From: Bifidobacterium vansinderenii
GTDB taxonomy: Bacteria > Actinomycetota > Actinomycetes > Actinomycetales > Bifidobacteriaceae
Assembly: GCF_002234915.1 (NCBI RefSeq)
Contig: NZ_NEWD01000021.1
Location: forward strand, 29,528-93,527
Direction of reading: 5' to 3'
DNA length: 64,000 nucleotides
The position numbers were made by a program, and so were the translations under genes. Below, piece by piece: positions 16,176 through 25,607 of this stretch. The notes under the pieces were generated by a model. It did not search any database. It was not told the DNA's origin and saw only the letters and a list, made by a program, of their open reading frames with translations. How positions within the stretch are numbered: position 1 is the first letter of the stretch; each line of letters starts with the position of its first letter.

Positions 16176-18962
16176 ATGGCATCGGTTTCCGAATCATCGC
16201 GGTCGGCGCAGTCGTCGTCGCCGCTCGGCACGGTCGACATCCTCATCGACGGCGACGCGGTGCGCAACGCCACGGCCAGCCGCCACGGTCTGACGTTCAA
16301 GGGATTCGGCGTGCTGTCCGGCAACGCCACGTCGAGCCTGCTCATGGACTACAAGGCCGAGCATCCGTCCGACTACTGGCGTCTGGTGGAGACGCTGTTC
16401 GGCGGCCCGCGCCCGATCATGAACCTCGTCAAGGTGGAGATGGGCAACGACCGCAACAATTCCACCGGCCCGAACGTGGCCACCATGCGCGACCGCGACG
16501 AATACCCGGCCGTACGCCGCGAGCCCGGATTCCAGCTCGCCGCCGACGCCCGCCGCTACCAGCCCGGCCTGCACGTGAGCATGCTGCGCTGGCACGCACC
16601 CACATGGGTCCGCACGAACGACGACGTCTACCACTGGTACAAGAACACGATTCTGGCCGCCTACCGCGAATACGGCTACATGGTCGACACGGTGAACCCC
16701 GACGTGAACGAACGAACCGCCGATCTGGCATGGGTGGCCGAGTTCAAGCGCCGCGTGGCCACCGACGAGACCGGCTTCATCGGCAACGGTCCGGACGACC
16801 CCAACGCCGGATTCCACAGCGAGCGCGAGCGCGAACTGTTCCACCGCATCCGCGTGATCACGTCCGACGAGGAGGTGACCGGCACGTTCGGCGGCGATCT
16901 GGTGGCCGATCGCGAACTGCGCGAGACGATCGACATCGCCGCCTACCACTACAGCGTGCGCGACGACGACGAGGGCAACTTCACCCGTCTGGCCGACGAG
17001 TTCGACAAGGAGATCTGGAATTCCGAGGCGCAGGCCACGTTCTCGAACTCCGCCGACCGTCCGAACAATACGATGGACGACGGTCGTGGCGCCGGCCGTG
17101 TGGGCACCCGACTGGGCGGCATCGGCTCGCCGCTGGAGATGGGCAACACGATCATCAAGGGATTCGTGAAGTCCCGCCGCACGAACGCGATCTACCAGCC
17201 GGCCATCGGCTCGTTCTGCGAGGGGCTCGAATACTCGCACAAGGAGCTGATCTCCGCGCGCGACCCGTGGAGCGGCTGGGTGTACTACGACGCCGGTCTG
17301 GCCGTGCTCGAGCATTTCTGCCGGTTCGCCGACCTCGGCTACGGCGAGCGCGCGTGGCGTGCGGTGCCCGAGTCGAGCGTGTGCGAGGTGGAGGGCAACA
17401 ATCCGGTGTGCGGCGCCCGCCATGGCGAGCCGTCCGCGCTGACTTTGGTGTCGCCCGACGCGGCGGACTATTCCACGGTGATCGTGAACGACAGCGGCTA
17501 CGAGCGCGTCTATCGCATCGCCGCACGTGACTTCGCTGGCGCCGGCCGTCCGCTCAACGTGTGGCGGACTCGTGCCGCCGAACCGGGCCGTCCGTACGAC
17601 AGCGAGTATCTGCTGTTCAACGGCACCGTCGAGGCCGCGGACGACGTGTGCACGATCGTGGTGGAACCGTGGTCGGTGGTGACCGCCACCACGCTTTCGA
17701 AGGACGATGTTCCCGCGTTGGGCGTGCCGCATACGGACGAGCGCACGCGCGACGTGCTCGACATCGATCCGAACGGCACGTTGCTGTACGCCGACGACTT
17801 CAACTACGCCGACCAGCCGCCGGTGAACGTGTTCAAGCGCGACGCCCTGGTGGAGGAGGATTATCTGACCAGCCGCGGCGGCGACACGGGCGCATCCGCA
17901 CGGTACACGACCGACACGAACGGCGCGTTCGAGATCGTATCCACCGATCTGCTGGTGGACAACGGGTACATCACTGGGGATAAGTCGCAGGGCCACGGCG
18001 GTCACCTGCTGCGCCAGCAGATCGACTGGAACCATGCGGGCAACGCGTGGATCGAAGGCGACCCGCGCACGTCGATCGGCGACCTGCGCTGGGCCAACTA
18101 CCGTGTGGGCGTGGACGTGCTGTTCGAGGAGTACCCCGGCCGCGCGCCGTACGTGCTGATCGGCGCCCGTGAGATGGGCGGCTCCAAGTTCAGCACCGAT
18201 CTGGCCGCCTACGACTTCAAGCTGCGCGCCGACGGCGTGTGGCTGCTGCGCAACTACGGCAACGAGGTGCGTCGCGGGCACGGTGTGGACCTGGACCTCG
18301 ACGGCACCGGATTCAGGCCGGGCGCGGGGGAGTGGAACCGCGTTGAACTCGAGGTGGCCGGCGACACGATCACCGTGTTCGTCAACGGCGTGCGCGTGAC
18401 CTCGTGGCGCGACCCGCATCCGCAGACCGCCGGACGCGTGCAGCTGGGCACCAGCTTCGACCACGTGCTGTTCGACGACCTGCGCGTGGAACGAGTGGCC
18501 GGGTTCGCGCCGTACTATCGTCATCTGATCGACGACATGCACATGACCTCGTGGGAGGGTTCCGACGACGGTCTTGTTGGAGACGCCTGCGCCGACGGCG
18601 TCGACGAATCCGACGTCGTGGTGCCGACGCTCGACTATGCGGGAGAGTGGACGCACGACAACGGCAAGGGCATGTATACGTATCAGCGCACCGCGTCGGT
18701 GGCGCTCGCGGCCGGCGCCACGGTGAGTCTGACGACCGACGGCTCCGGCGCGGACCTGTTCGGTCCGAGCGACGGCAGCGCGCGGCTCAACGCGTATGTG
18801 GACGGGACGCTGGTGCGTTCCGGCATGACGGCGCATCCGACCGCGGCCTCGCTGCGCACGGCGTTCCAGCTGCGGGGCCTGCCCGCCGGCACGCATCGTG
18901 TGACCTTTGAGCTCGCCGCCGGCAGTACTCCCTTCACCCTTGACGCCGTAGGCGTGCTGTAA
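16176..18962 (+). CDS. Glycoside hydrolase family 59 enzyme (galactocerebrosidase-like)
   Basis: Predicted retaining beta-galactosidase, 928 residues, no signal peptide. The N-terminal TIM barrel starts with FKGFGVLSGNATSSLL and NLVKVEMGNDRNNSTGPNV, which line up with the GALC region that reads LKVEIGGDGQTTDG. Glu179 in VNERTADLAW matches the GALC acid/base (NERS) and Glu284 in EIWNSEAQATF matches the nucleophile (SSEDFS). After a beta-sandwich, residues ~525-780 form a lectin-like domain (LLYADDFNYAD; GRVQLGTSFDHVLFDDLRVE), as in GALC. A ~110-residue C-terminal beta domain is extra. AGGGGG before the ATG at 16176 is preferred to the in-frame ATG at 16134. The bacterial substrate is unknown; beta-galactosides or galactolipid head groups are inferred. 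Confidence 0.75.
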   Translation: MASVSESSRSAQSSSPLGTVDILIDGDAVRNATASRHGLTFKGFGVLSGNATSSLLMDYKAEHPSDYWRLVETLFGGPRPIMNLVKVEMGNDRNNSTGPNVATMRDRDEYPAVRREPGFQLAADARRYQPGLHVSMLRWHAPTWVRTNDDVYHWYKNTILAAYREYGYMVDTVNPDVNERTADLAWVAEFKRRVATDETGFIGNGPDDPNAGFHSERERELFHRIRVITSDEEVTGTFGGDLVADRELRETIDIAAYHYSVRDDDEGNFTRLADEFDKEIWNSEAQATFSNSADRPNNTMDDGRGAGRVGTRLGGIGSPLEMGNTIIKGFVKSRRTNAIYQPAIGSFCEGLEYSHKELISARDPWSGWVYYDAGLAVLEHFCRFADLGYGERAWRAVPESSVCEVEGNNPVCGARHGEPSALTLVSPDAADYSTVIVNDSGYERVYRIAARDFAGAGRPLNVWRTRAAEPGRPYDSEYLLFNGTVEAADDVCTIVVEPWSVVTATTLSKDDVPALGVPHTDERTRDVLDIDPNGTLLYADDFNYADQPPVNVFKRDALVEEDYLTSRGGDTGASARYTTDTNGAFEIVSTDLLVDNGYITGDKSQGHGGHLLRQQIDWNHAGNAWIEGDPRTSIGDLRWANYRVGVDVLFEEYPGRAPYVLIGAREMGGSKFSTDLAAYDFKLRADGVWLLRNYGNEVRRGHGVDLDLDGTGFRPGAGEWNRVELEVAGDTITVFVNGVRVTSWRDPHPQTAGRVQLGTSFDHVLFDDLRVERVAGFAPYYRHLIDDMHMTSWEGSDDGLVGDACADGVDESDVVVPTLDYAGEWTHDNGKGMYTYQRTASVALAAGATVSLTTDGSGADLFGPSDGSARLNAYVDGTLVRSGMTAHPTAASLRTAFQLRGLPAGTHRVTFELAAGSTPFTLDAVGVL

Positions 18963-18978
18963 CGCCCATTCCGGTGTT

Positions 18979-19160
18979 CTCTCTCCGAGGGAGGGAGATG
19001 TCGCGGCGTATGCCGTGACAGAGGGAGGGATTTGGAGCTGGTTGGTTCCGTTCCCTCCCTCAGTCCGCCTTTGGCGGCCAGCTCCCTCCCTCGGAGGGAG
19101 CACGAGGGTGCCTCCCTTCAGTCGGGTATGCCGACAGCTCCCTCCCTGGGAGGGAGCACG
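18979..19160. repeat. Three type B two-hairpin repeats
   Basis: Copies at 18979-19030 (direct), 19053-19103 (inverted) and 19111-19160 (inverted) fill the gap between the convergent GH59 and LacI genes. Second stems differ: GTCGCGGC/GCCGTGAC-like, CGCC/GGCG and GTCGG/CCGAC. Confidence 0.8.
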
Positions 19161-19180
19161 GAGGGGGAGCCACGAAGGGG

Positions 19181-20326
19181 TTACCGCACGCGCAGGAGGT
19201 GGATGTCGGGGGAGGCGGGCGCGGTGCTGGCGCGCGGAATGAACGACGACTTGAGGAACTTCGTCGACGGCATGACCGACTCGGTCTGCGCGTGACGCAG
19301 CTGCGCGATGATCTCGTCGACCGCCTGCTCGGCCGGCTCCTTGCGAGGCAGACGAACCGTGGACAGCGCCGGCGCCACCAGCGAACTGATCGGGGTGTCG
19401 TCGATGCCGATCACGCTCACCTCCTCCGGCACACGGATGCCCTTGGCCTGCAACGCCTTGATGAACCCGATGCCCACGATGTCGTTGTACGCCATCACCG
19501 CGGTGGTCGGATTACGCATGAACTCGTCGGAATACCGGTATCCGCCGCTGTACGACGGCGCCTTGTACGCAATGCGGCGCAGACGCATGCCCGCCTTCGC
19601 ACAGTACTGCGACAGCACGCGCCAGCGTCGGCCGTCCTGCCACGACGCCTCCGGTCCGGACAGGTACGTCAGCTCCGTATGGCCCAGCTTCATCAGATAC
19701 TCCACCGCTTCGGCCACGCCCTGCTGCGCGTCGGGAACGATCGAATGCACGCCGCGAATCGGACGGTTCAGCACGATCAGCGGCTTGATCTCGGCGAGCT
19801 TACGAATCGTGGCGTCCGACGAGCGCGACGACGTGAGGATCAGGCCGTCCACATGATGCATGGCCAGCTTCAATGCCTTGCGTTCGATCAGATGCGTCTC
19901 CTCGAAATCGATGACCAGCAGTCCGAACCCCTTGCGCAGACACTGATGCTGCGCGCTCTTCACGTAGTCCGCGAAGATCGGATTGCCCAGATCGGCCACG
20001 GTGATGGCCAACAGACCGTTGAGCTGTCCGGTGTCGGTCATGTTCAGCGACGTGATCGCCTTGGCGCGATAGCCGAGCCGGTCGGCCGCGTCACGGATGC
20101 GGCGTGCGGTCTCCGCGCTCACACGACCCGGACGGGCGAACGCGCGGGACACCGTGGACGGCGAGACTCCCACCGCCTTGGCCACATCGCGGATCGTCGC
20201 GCTCTTGCGTCGGCCGTCGTTGGCGTCATCGCCGTCGATCACGCCGCCATTGGTCGCGATATCGTCCGTATCATTGGGATTTTCGTTGGTCTCGGGGTCT
20301 TCATTGGCGTCCATCGACGAGGTCAT
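19181..20326 (-). CDS. LacI-family transcriptional regulator (next to uxaC)
   Basis: Sugar-responsive repressor, 381 residues. A hydrophilic Asp/Asn-rich tail of ~40 residues precedes the LacI helix-turn-helix (ATIRDVAKAVGVSPSTVSRA, FARPGRVS). The sensor domain follows (AITVADLGNPIFADYVKSAQ; VIGIDDTPISSLVAPALSTV). AGGAG nine bases before the ATG supports the start. It is divergent from uxaC, and the shared 223-bp gap holds two GCAAA...TGGC boxes, so it probably controls the uronate genes; control of the convergent GH59 gene is also possible. It shares the segment SSDATIRKLAEIKPL with three other LacI proteins in this window. Confidence 0.88.
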   Translation of the reverse strand: MTSSMDANEDPETNENPNDTDDIATNGGVIDGDDANDGRRKSATIRDVAKAVGVSPSTVSRAFARPGRVSAETARRIRDAADRLGYRAKAITSLNMTDTGQLNGLLAITVADLGNPIFADYVKSAQHQCLRKGFGLLVIDFEETHLIERKALKLAMHHVDGLILTSSRSSDATIRKLAEIKPLIVLNRPIRGVHSIVPDAQQGVAEAVEYLMKLGHTELTYLSGPEASWQDGRRWRVLSQYCAKAGMRLRRIAYKAPSYSGGYRYSDEFMRNPTTAVMAYNDIVGIGFIKALQAKGIRVPEEVSVIGIDDTPISSLVAPALSTVRLPRKEPAEQAVDEIIAQLRHAQTESVMPSTKFLKSSFIPRASTAPASPDIHLLRVR

Positions 20327-20446
20327 TACTGTTCACTCCTGATCGTTCTGTACTGATTTCTTACTTTAGCGGCACTGCCCAAAGTTCTCCATAAGCCATA
20401 CGAACACATCAATGTGAACGATAACCGGACCATGACAACAGTCGTT

Positions 20447-20483
20447 GCCAAACCATGGCGAACAGTCGGCAAATAGTGGCAAC
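20447..20483. promoter_or_regulatory. Candidate LacI operators upstream of uxaC
   Basis: GCCAAACCATGGCG (20447-20460) and GGCAAATAGTGGCAA (20468-20482) lie in the divergent lacI/uxaC gap. Similar boxes occur before uxuB, kdgK, the GPH transporter at 37485 and a GH31 gene. Confidence 0.5.
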
Positions 20484-20549
20484 ACCGGAATGAATATGAA
20501 CGGTCAACCCATAATCAAAAAGGAGGATATAGCAAACAAAGGAGTTTCC

Positions 20550-21956
20550 ATGGTTAACGCTGATAGGCTGTTCCCCGCCGATCCCGCGCTGCGCGACATC
20601 ACGCGCGAACTGTACGCGGAAGTCAAGGATCTGCCGATCATCTCCCCCCACGGCCACGTGCCGATCGAATGGTTCCACGACAAGGACTACCACTTCGCCA
20701 ACCCCACCGAACTGTTCATCACGCCCGACCACTACGTGACCCGCATCATGCACTCGCAGGGCGTTGAGCTCAAGGATCTGGGCGTGAACCAGAAGGAGTT
20801 CACCCCGGAGCAGTCCAAGCACGCGTTCGAACTGTTCGGCAAGTACTGGTACGCCTACGCCGGCACCCCGATGCGCTACTGGTTCGAAGACGCGCTCGCT
20901 AACGTGTTCGGCATCGACAAGGAGTTCGGCCCCGACACCGCCGGCGAGATCTACGACGAGCTCGACGCGCTGCTGAAGACCGACGAGTTCTCCACTCGCG
21001 CCCTGGTCAAGAAGTTCAACCTCGAGTTCATCTCCACCACCGACGACACGTTCGACGACCTGCACCTGCACGACGAGACCAACGCCGACCCCGACTTCCC
21101 GGCCCGCCTGGCCCCGGCGTTCCGCCCCGACAAGCTGCTCGAGCCCAAGAAGACCCCGGACTGGGCCGCCCAGGTGGCCAAGCTCGGCGAGGTGACCGGC
21201 GAGGACACCTCCACCTACGAGGGCTTCTTCGAGGCCATGCGCAAGCGCCGCCTGTACTTCAAGGAGCATGGCGCCGTGCTGTCCGACCACTCGCATGACG
21301 ACGTGCGTTCCGACCGTGTGCCGGACGACGAGCTGCCCGCCCTGTACAAGGAGGCTCTCGACGGCACGATCAGCGAAGAGGACGCCACCCGTCTGCGTCG
21401 CACGTTCTTCAACGATCAGATCCGCCTCGCCCAGGAGGACGGCCTGGTCATGACCGTGCACCCGTCCGTGTTCCGCAGCTATGACAAGGGCAACCTGGCC
21501 GTGTACGGTCCCGACACCGGCGCCGACATCCCGGCCCGCGCCGAGTTCGCCGCCGCCCTGCAGCCCATGCTCAACCAGTACGGCTCCAACAAGGACTTCC
21601 ACTTCGTGGCCTTCACCATGGACGAGACCGTGTACTCCCGCGAGCTCGCCCCGCTGGCCGGCTTCTACCCCGGCTTCTACGTGGGCGCCCCGTGGTGGTT
21701 CATCGACTCCCCGGAGCCGATCCTGCGCTACCTGAACGCCGTGACCACCGCCGCCGGCTTCACCAAGCTGTCCGGCTTCATCGACGACACGCGCGCCCTG
21801 TGCTCCATCCCGGCCCGTCACGACATGAACCGTCGTCTGACCTGCCGCTTCGTCGCCGGACTGGTGGCCGACCACCGTCTGAGCCTCGAGGAGGGCAAGC
21901 GCGTGGTTCGCGACTCCGTGCAGGCCGTTCCGCGCAAGGTCTTCAAGCTCGACTGA
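20550..21956 (+). CDS. uxaC: Glucuronate isomerase
   Basis: Interconverts D-glucuronate and D-fructuronate (and galacturonate and tagaturonate) in the cytoplasm. The 468-residue length is normal. The metal-binding PHGHV occurs near residue 33 (DLPIISPHGHVPIEW), and the family segments YWYAYAGTPMRYWFEDAL, PWWFIDSPEPILRYLNAV and DDTRALCSIPARHDMNRR are present. The open frame extends upstream to 20445, but AAAGGAG five bases before the ATG at 20550 fixes the start. It is the first of three genes (uxaC, uxuB, uxuA) that convert glucuronate to KDG. The galacturonate-specific enzymes UxaB and UxaA are not visible in this window. Confidence 0.95.
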   Translation: MVNADRLFPADPALRDITRELYAEVKDLPIISPHGHVPIEWFHDKDYHFANPTELFITPDHYVTRIMHSQGVELKDLGVNQKEFTPEQSKHAFELFGKYWYAYAGTPMRYWFEDALANVFGIDKEFGPDTAGEIYDELDALLKTDEFSTRALVKKFNLEFISTTDDTFDDLHLHDETNADPDFPARLAPAFRPDKLLEPKKTPDWAAQVAKLGEVTGEDTSTYEGFFEAMRKRRLYFKEHGAVLSDHSHDDVRSDRVPDDELPALYKEALDGTISEEDATRLRRTFFNDQIRLAQEDGLVMTVHPSVFRSYDKGNLAVYGPDTGADIPARAEFAAALQPMLNQYGSNKDFHFVAFTMDETVYSRELAPLAGFYPGFYVGAPWWFIDSPEPILRYLNAVTTAAGFTKLSGFIDDTRALCSIPARHDMNRRLTCRFVAGLVADHRLSLEEGKRVVRDSVQAVPRKVFKLD

Positions 21957-21968
21957 GCTGATTGATTC

Positions 21969-22018
21969 GGCCTGTGACCGATGCGGGGGAGAACGCCTCC
22001 GCACACCGGTCACGGGCC
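21969..22018 (+). terminator. GC-rich stem-loop after uxaC
   Basis: GGCC-GTGACCG and TGCGG pair with CCGCA and CGGTCAC-GGCC. There is no strong T-run, so it may attenuate rather than end transcription. Confidence 0.55.
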
Positions 22019-22038
22019 ACTTTCATGCCGCATCCTTG

Positions 22039-22054
22039 TGGCAAACCATGGCTA
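22039..22054. promoter_or_regulatory. Candidate operator upstream of uxuB
   Basis: TGGCAAACCATGGCTA matches the uxaC boxes (common core CAAACCATGGC) and sits about 95 bp before the uxuB start. Confidence 0.5.
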
Positions 22055-22148
22055 CTTGCCGATATCGAACACGAATTCACATAGACTGAGAATCAGCGAC
22101 ACACGCCAACGACGGTGCGTGCCAATCAATGGAAGGAAAACGTCACTT

Positions 22149-23786
22149 ATGGTTCTTCATCTGACCGATGACTTCAAGGCCAACGCCGCCGAATGGGAAG
22201 CAGCGGGCGTTGCTCTGCCGCAGTACGATCCGGAGGCCGTGAAGGCCTACACCGCCGAACACCCCTACTGGGTGCACTTCGGCGCCGGCAACCTGTTCCG
22301 TGAGGTCCACGCGCTCATCGCCCAGAGCCTGCTCAACCAGGGTCTGACCAAGTCCGGCGTGATCGTCGCCGAAACCTTCGACGCAGACATCGTCACCGAC
22401 GCGTTCAAGCCGTTCGACAACCGCGGCCTGTCCGTCATCCTCAAGTCTGACGGCTCCATCGAAACCGAACTCGTGGCCTCCGTCGCCGAATCCTTCGGCG
22501 TCAAGAAGCACGACGAGGTGTGGGACGGTCTGGTCAAGGTCTTCACCAACCCCGAACTGCAGTTCGTCACCGTCACCATCACCGAGAAGGGCTACTCGAT
22601 CAAGAACAACGACGGCGAGCTGCTGCCGTGGATCAAGCCCGAGGTCGAGAACGGCCCCGACTCCGCCGTGTCCGCCATGGGCGCCATCACCGCCCTGCTG
22701 TTCGAGCGCTTCAAGGCCGGCGCCAAGCCGATCGCCATGGTCAGCACCGACAACTTCTCCCAGAACGGCGACCGCTTCCGCGCCGTGATCGTCGAATTCG
22801 CCCAGCTGTGGGCCGAGAAGGGCTTCGTGCCGGACGACTTCGTCGCCTACGTGGACGACCCCGACAAGGTGGCCTTCCCGCTGAGCATGATCGACCGCAT
22901 CACCCCGAACCCGGCCGAGTCCGTCTCCAAGCTGCTCGCCGAGAAGGGATTCGCCGACCACGAGATCTTCCACACCGCCCGCGGCACCAACGTGGCGCCG
23001 TTCGCCAACTCCGAGGAGACCTGGTACCTGGTGATCGAGGACACGTTCCCGAACGGACGCCCCGAGCTCGAGAAGGCCGGCGTGTTCCTGGGCGACCGCG
23101 ACACCGTGAATGACTCCGACGAGATGAAGGTCACCACCTGCCTCAACCCGGTGCACACCGCGCTGGCCACCACCGGTCGCCTGATGAGCTACGACTCCAT
23201 GAGCAAGACCATCGCCGACCCGGATCTCAAGGCTCTGGCCGAGCGCCTGTCCTACGTGGAGGGCCTGCCGGTCGTGGCCGACCCGGGCATCTTCTCCCCG
23301 AAGGAGTTCGCCGAGAAGGTCATCGACGTGCGCGTGCCGAACCCGAGCCTGCCCGACTCCCCGGCCCGCATCTCCACCGACACCTCGCAGAAGGTGCCGA
23401 TCCGCTACGGCGTGACCATCAAGAAGTACATCGAGTCCCCGGACCACGACGTGAACGACCTGGTCGCCATCCCGCTGGCCATCGCCGCATGGCTGCGCCT
23501 GCTGCTCGGCAAGGACGGCAAGGCCACCGACGACAACGGCAACGAGATCACCCTGAGCCCGGATCCGCGCATGGCCGAACTGCAGGACGCCCTGAGCCCG
23601 CTCAAGCTGGGCGGCGACCTGTCCAAGGCCGACGAGGTGCTCAAGCCGATCCTCGCCGACGAGACCCTGTGGAACGTGGACCTCACCGAGACCCCGCTCG
23701 CCGCGAAGATCGTCAAGTACTTCAAGGAGTTCGCGGCCGGTACCGGCACCCTGCACCCCGTCCTCGAGAAGGAACTCGGCCTCTGA
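22149..23786 (+). CDS. uxuB: Fructuronate reductase (mannitol dehydrogenase family)
   Basis: NAD-dependent reduction of D-fructuronate to D-mannonate, second step of glucuronate breakdown. It has 545 residues. The Rossmann region includes WVHFGAGNLFREVHALIAQ; the family segments TVTITEKGYSI, DNFSQNGDRFR and FPLSMIDRITP follow; RYGVTIKKYI and a C-terminal all-helical domain complete it. The frame is open to 21981, but GGAAGGAAA ahead of the ATG at 22149 is the likely ribosome site. The family also contains mannitol, tagaturonate and altronate enzymes; placement between uxaC and uxuA favours UxuB. Confidence 0.88.
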   Translation: MVLHLTDDFKANAAEWEAAGVALPQYDPEAVKAYTAEHPYWVHFGAGNLFREVHALIAQSLLNQGLTKSGVIVAETFDADIVTDAFKPFDNRGLSVILKSDGSIETELVASVAESFGVKKHDEVWDGLVKVFTNPELQFVTVTITEKGYSIKNNDGELLPWIKPEVENGPDSAVSAMGAITALLFERFKAGAKPIAMVSTDNFSQNGDRFRAVIVEFAQLWAEKGFVPDDFVAYVDDPDKVAFPLSMIDRITPNPAESVSKLLAEKGFADHEIFHTARGTNVAPFANSEETWYLVIEDTFPNGRPELEKAGVFLGDRDTVNDSDEMKVTTCLNPVHTALATTGRLMSYDSMSKTIADPDLKALAERLSYVEGLPVVADPGIFSPKEFAEKVIDVRVPNPSLPDSPARISTDTSQKVPIRYGVTIKKYIESPDHDVNDLVAIPLAIAAWLRLLLGKDGKATDDNGNEITLSPDPRMAELQDALSPLKLGGDLSKADEVLKPILADETLWNVDLTETPLAAKIVKYFKEFAAGTGTLHPVLEKELGL

Positions 23787-23807
23787 GTCTCGGACTCCGT
23801 GCCCATA

Positions 23808-23859
23808 GGCTCCCCTCCAGGGGAGGGGAGCTGTCGGCGAAAGCCGACTGAGGGGAGGG
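23808..23859 (+). repeat. Two-hairpin repeat, type B variant, between uxuB and uxuA
   Basis: GGCTCCCCTCC/GGGGAGGGGAGC, second stem GTCGGC/GCCGAC with GAAA loop, tail TGAGGGGAGGG. Its place inside a probable operon suggests a post-transcriptional or attenuation role. Confidence 0.8.
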
Positions 23860-23934
23860 ATCACATCCCTTCCCGCCTCTAACACGTAAAAAACAAAAAC
23901 CGAACAAACCGACAACAAGCAAAGGATCACCACT

Positions 23935-25065
23935 ATGAAGATGGGTTTCCGCTGGTACGGCGAGGGTAACGACACCATTTCGCTGGACGACATCCGCCAG
24001 ATCCCCGGCGTCGAAACGATCGTCTGGTCCCTGCACCACAAGCAGGCCGGCGAACTGTGGGAGCCGGAGGAGATCGAGCATGAGATGAAGCTCATCACCG
24101 GTCTCTCCGAGGACGACCGCAAGCGCGGCGTCACCAAGACGTTCAACGCCGACGTCGTCGAATCCGTGAACGTGCACGAGTCCATCAAGACCGGCAAGAC
24201 CATGCTCGGCATGAGCCGCGACGAGGCGCTCGACAACTACATCAAGACCATCGAGAACCTCGGCAAGGCCGGCGTGAAGGTCGTCACCTACAACTTCATG
24301 CCCGTGTTCGACTGGCTGCGCACCGACATGTTCCACCCGAGCCCGGACGGCTCCACCGCCCTCTACTACGACGCCCACAAGGTCGCCCAGCTCACCGACC
24401 CGCAGGCCCTGATCGACGAGACGCTCAACGGCGCCGGCAACCTGACCATGCCGGGCTGGGAGCCGGAGCGTCTGGCCCACCTGCCGGAGTTCATCGAGGC
24501 CTACAAGGGCATCGACCACGACAAGTACTACGAGAACTACAAGGTGTTCCTGGACGCCGTCATCCCCACCTGCGAGAAGTACGACGTCAAGCTCGCCGTG
24601 CACCCCGACGACCCGGCCTTCGACCTGTTCGGCTGGCCGCGCGTCGTGTCCTCCAAGGAAGGCATCCAGCGCGTGCTCGACCTCAACCCGAGCCCGTACA
24701 ACGGCCTGTGCCTGTGCCTCGGCTCGTTCTCGTCCCGCCGCGGCAACGATCCGGTCGACGCCGTCAAGACGTTCATGGACCGCATCCACTTCAGCCACGT
24801 GCGCAACATCAAGTTCCTCGACGAGGCCGGCTCCTTCTCCGAGGTGGGCCACCGCGCATCCGAGGGCGACGTGGACACCATCGGCATCATGAAGGCGTAC
24901 GCCGAGGCCGACTACCAGGGCTACATCCGTCCGGACCATGGCCGTCACCTGTGGAACGAGAACACCCCCGAGCACCGTCCGCGTCCGGGCTACGGCCTGT
25001 ACGATCGCGCCCTCGGCATCCAGTACCTGCTGGGCGTCTGGGACACCGTCAAGTACAACAAGTAG
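23935..25065 (+). CDS. uxuA: Mannonate dehydratase
   Basis: Dehydrates D-mannonate to 2-keto-3-deoxygluconate. It has 376 residues and a xylose-isomerase-like TIM barrel. Family features are MGFRWYGEGNDTISLDDIRQ, GVETIVWSLHHKQAGELWEP, KVVTYNFMPVFDWLRTDM, AVHPDDPAFDLFGWPRV with likely metal ligands, GLCLCLGSFSSRRGND, IHFSHVRNIKF and IRPDHGRHLW. AAAGGATC precedes the ATG. A strong terminator follows at 25180, closing the uxaC-uxuB-uxuA group. The next steps, KdgK and Eda, are encoded 10 kb away. Confidence 0.95.
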   Translation: MKMGFRWYGEGNDTISLDDIRQIPGVETIVWSLHHKQAGELWEPEEIEHEMKLITGLSEDDRKRGVTKTFNADVVESVNVHESIKTGKTMLGMSRDEALDNYIKTIENLGKAGVKVVTYNFMPVFDWLRTDMFHPSPDGSTALYYDAHKVAQLTDPQALIDETLNGAGNLTMPGWEPERLAHLPEFIEAYKGIDHDKYYENYKVFLDAVIPTCEKYDVKLAVHPDDPAFDLFGWPRVVSSKEGIQRVLDLNPSPYNGLCLCLGSFSSRRGNDPVDAVKTFMDRIHFSHVRNIKFLDEAGSFSEVGHRASEGDVDTIGIMKAYAEADYQGYIRPDHGRHLWNENTPEHRPRPGYGLYDRALGIQYLLGVWDTVKYNK

Positions 25066-25179
25066 TCCGTCAGTCCGTTCCCGCCGGTCGACCCGACTGT
25101 CCGGCATCAGGACGGTTTTCTCCCACTCCAGTCGGCGCGGTCATGAATCGTCGCCACACCGACTGATCTTCCGTTGATC

Positions 25180-25217
25180 GAAGGCCTCCCCGCGCATTCC
25201 CGCGCCGGGAGGCCTTC
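25180..25217 (+). terminator. Terminator after uxuA
   Basis: GAAGGCCTCCC-GCGC and GCGC-GGGAGGCCTTC form a 15-16-bp stem with an ATTCCC loop. Confidence 0.75.
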
Positions 25218-25607
25218 GTCATATCCGCATCCGTCACGCTCGTCACGAACACGCGTCAAACCCGCACCGAGCGCACCGTTACGATGCGGTCGTCATGCGA
25301 GCGCAACGGACCCGCACTGAACGCGCCGAGTGCACCTCCACACTGCGGGTTCGTCGTTCATCCACGTCGGACCCGCACTGTAAGGCTCATTCGCTGCACG
25401 CGTGCGTCAAATGGGAACCGGACGTGACGCTACGGTGTTTATCCGACGCATGCGTGCGTCAAATACACCCTGAAATCGATCGTATGCGGCTTATTTGCCG
25501 CGTACGTGCGTCAAACAGGCCTCGGAAGCGTCTCTACGGTGTCTATCCGACGTATATGTGCGGCAAATAAGCACCGAGAGTGTCTCTTGGCGTGCGTATG
25601 CCGTGCG

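Noticed and set aside
16134..16176. Upstream start for the GH59 gene
   Set aside because: The extra 14 residues have no ribosome site, while AGGGGG lies correctly before the ATG at 16176.
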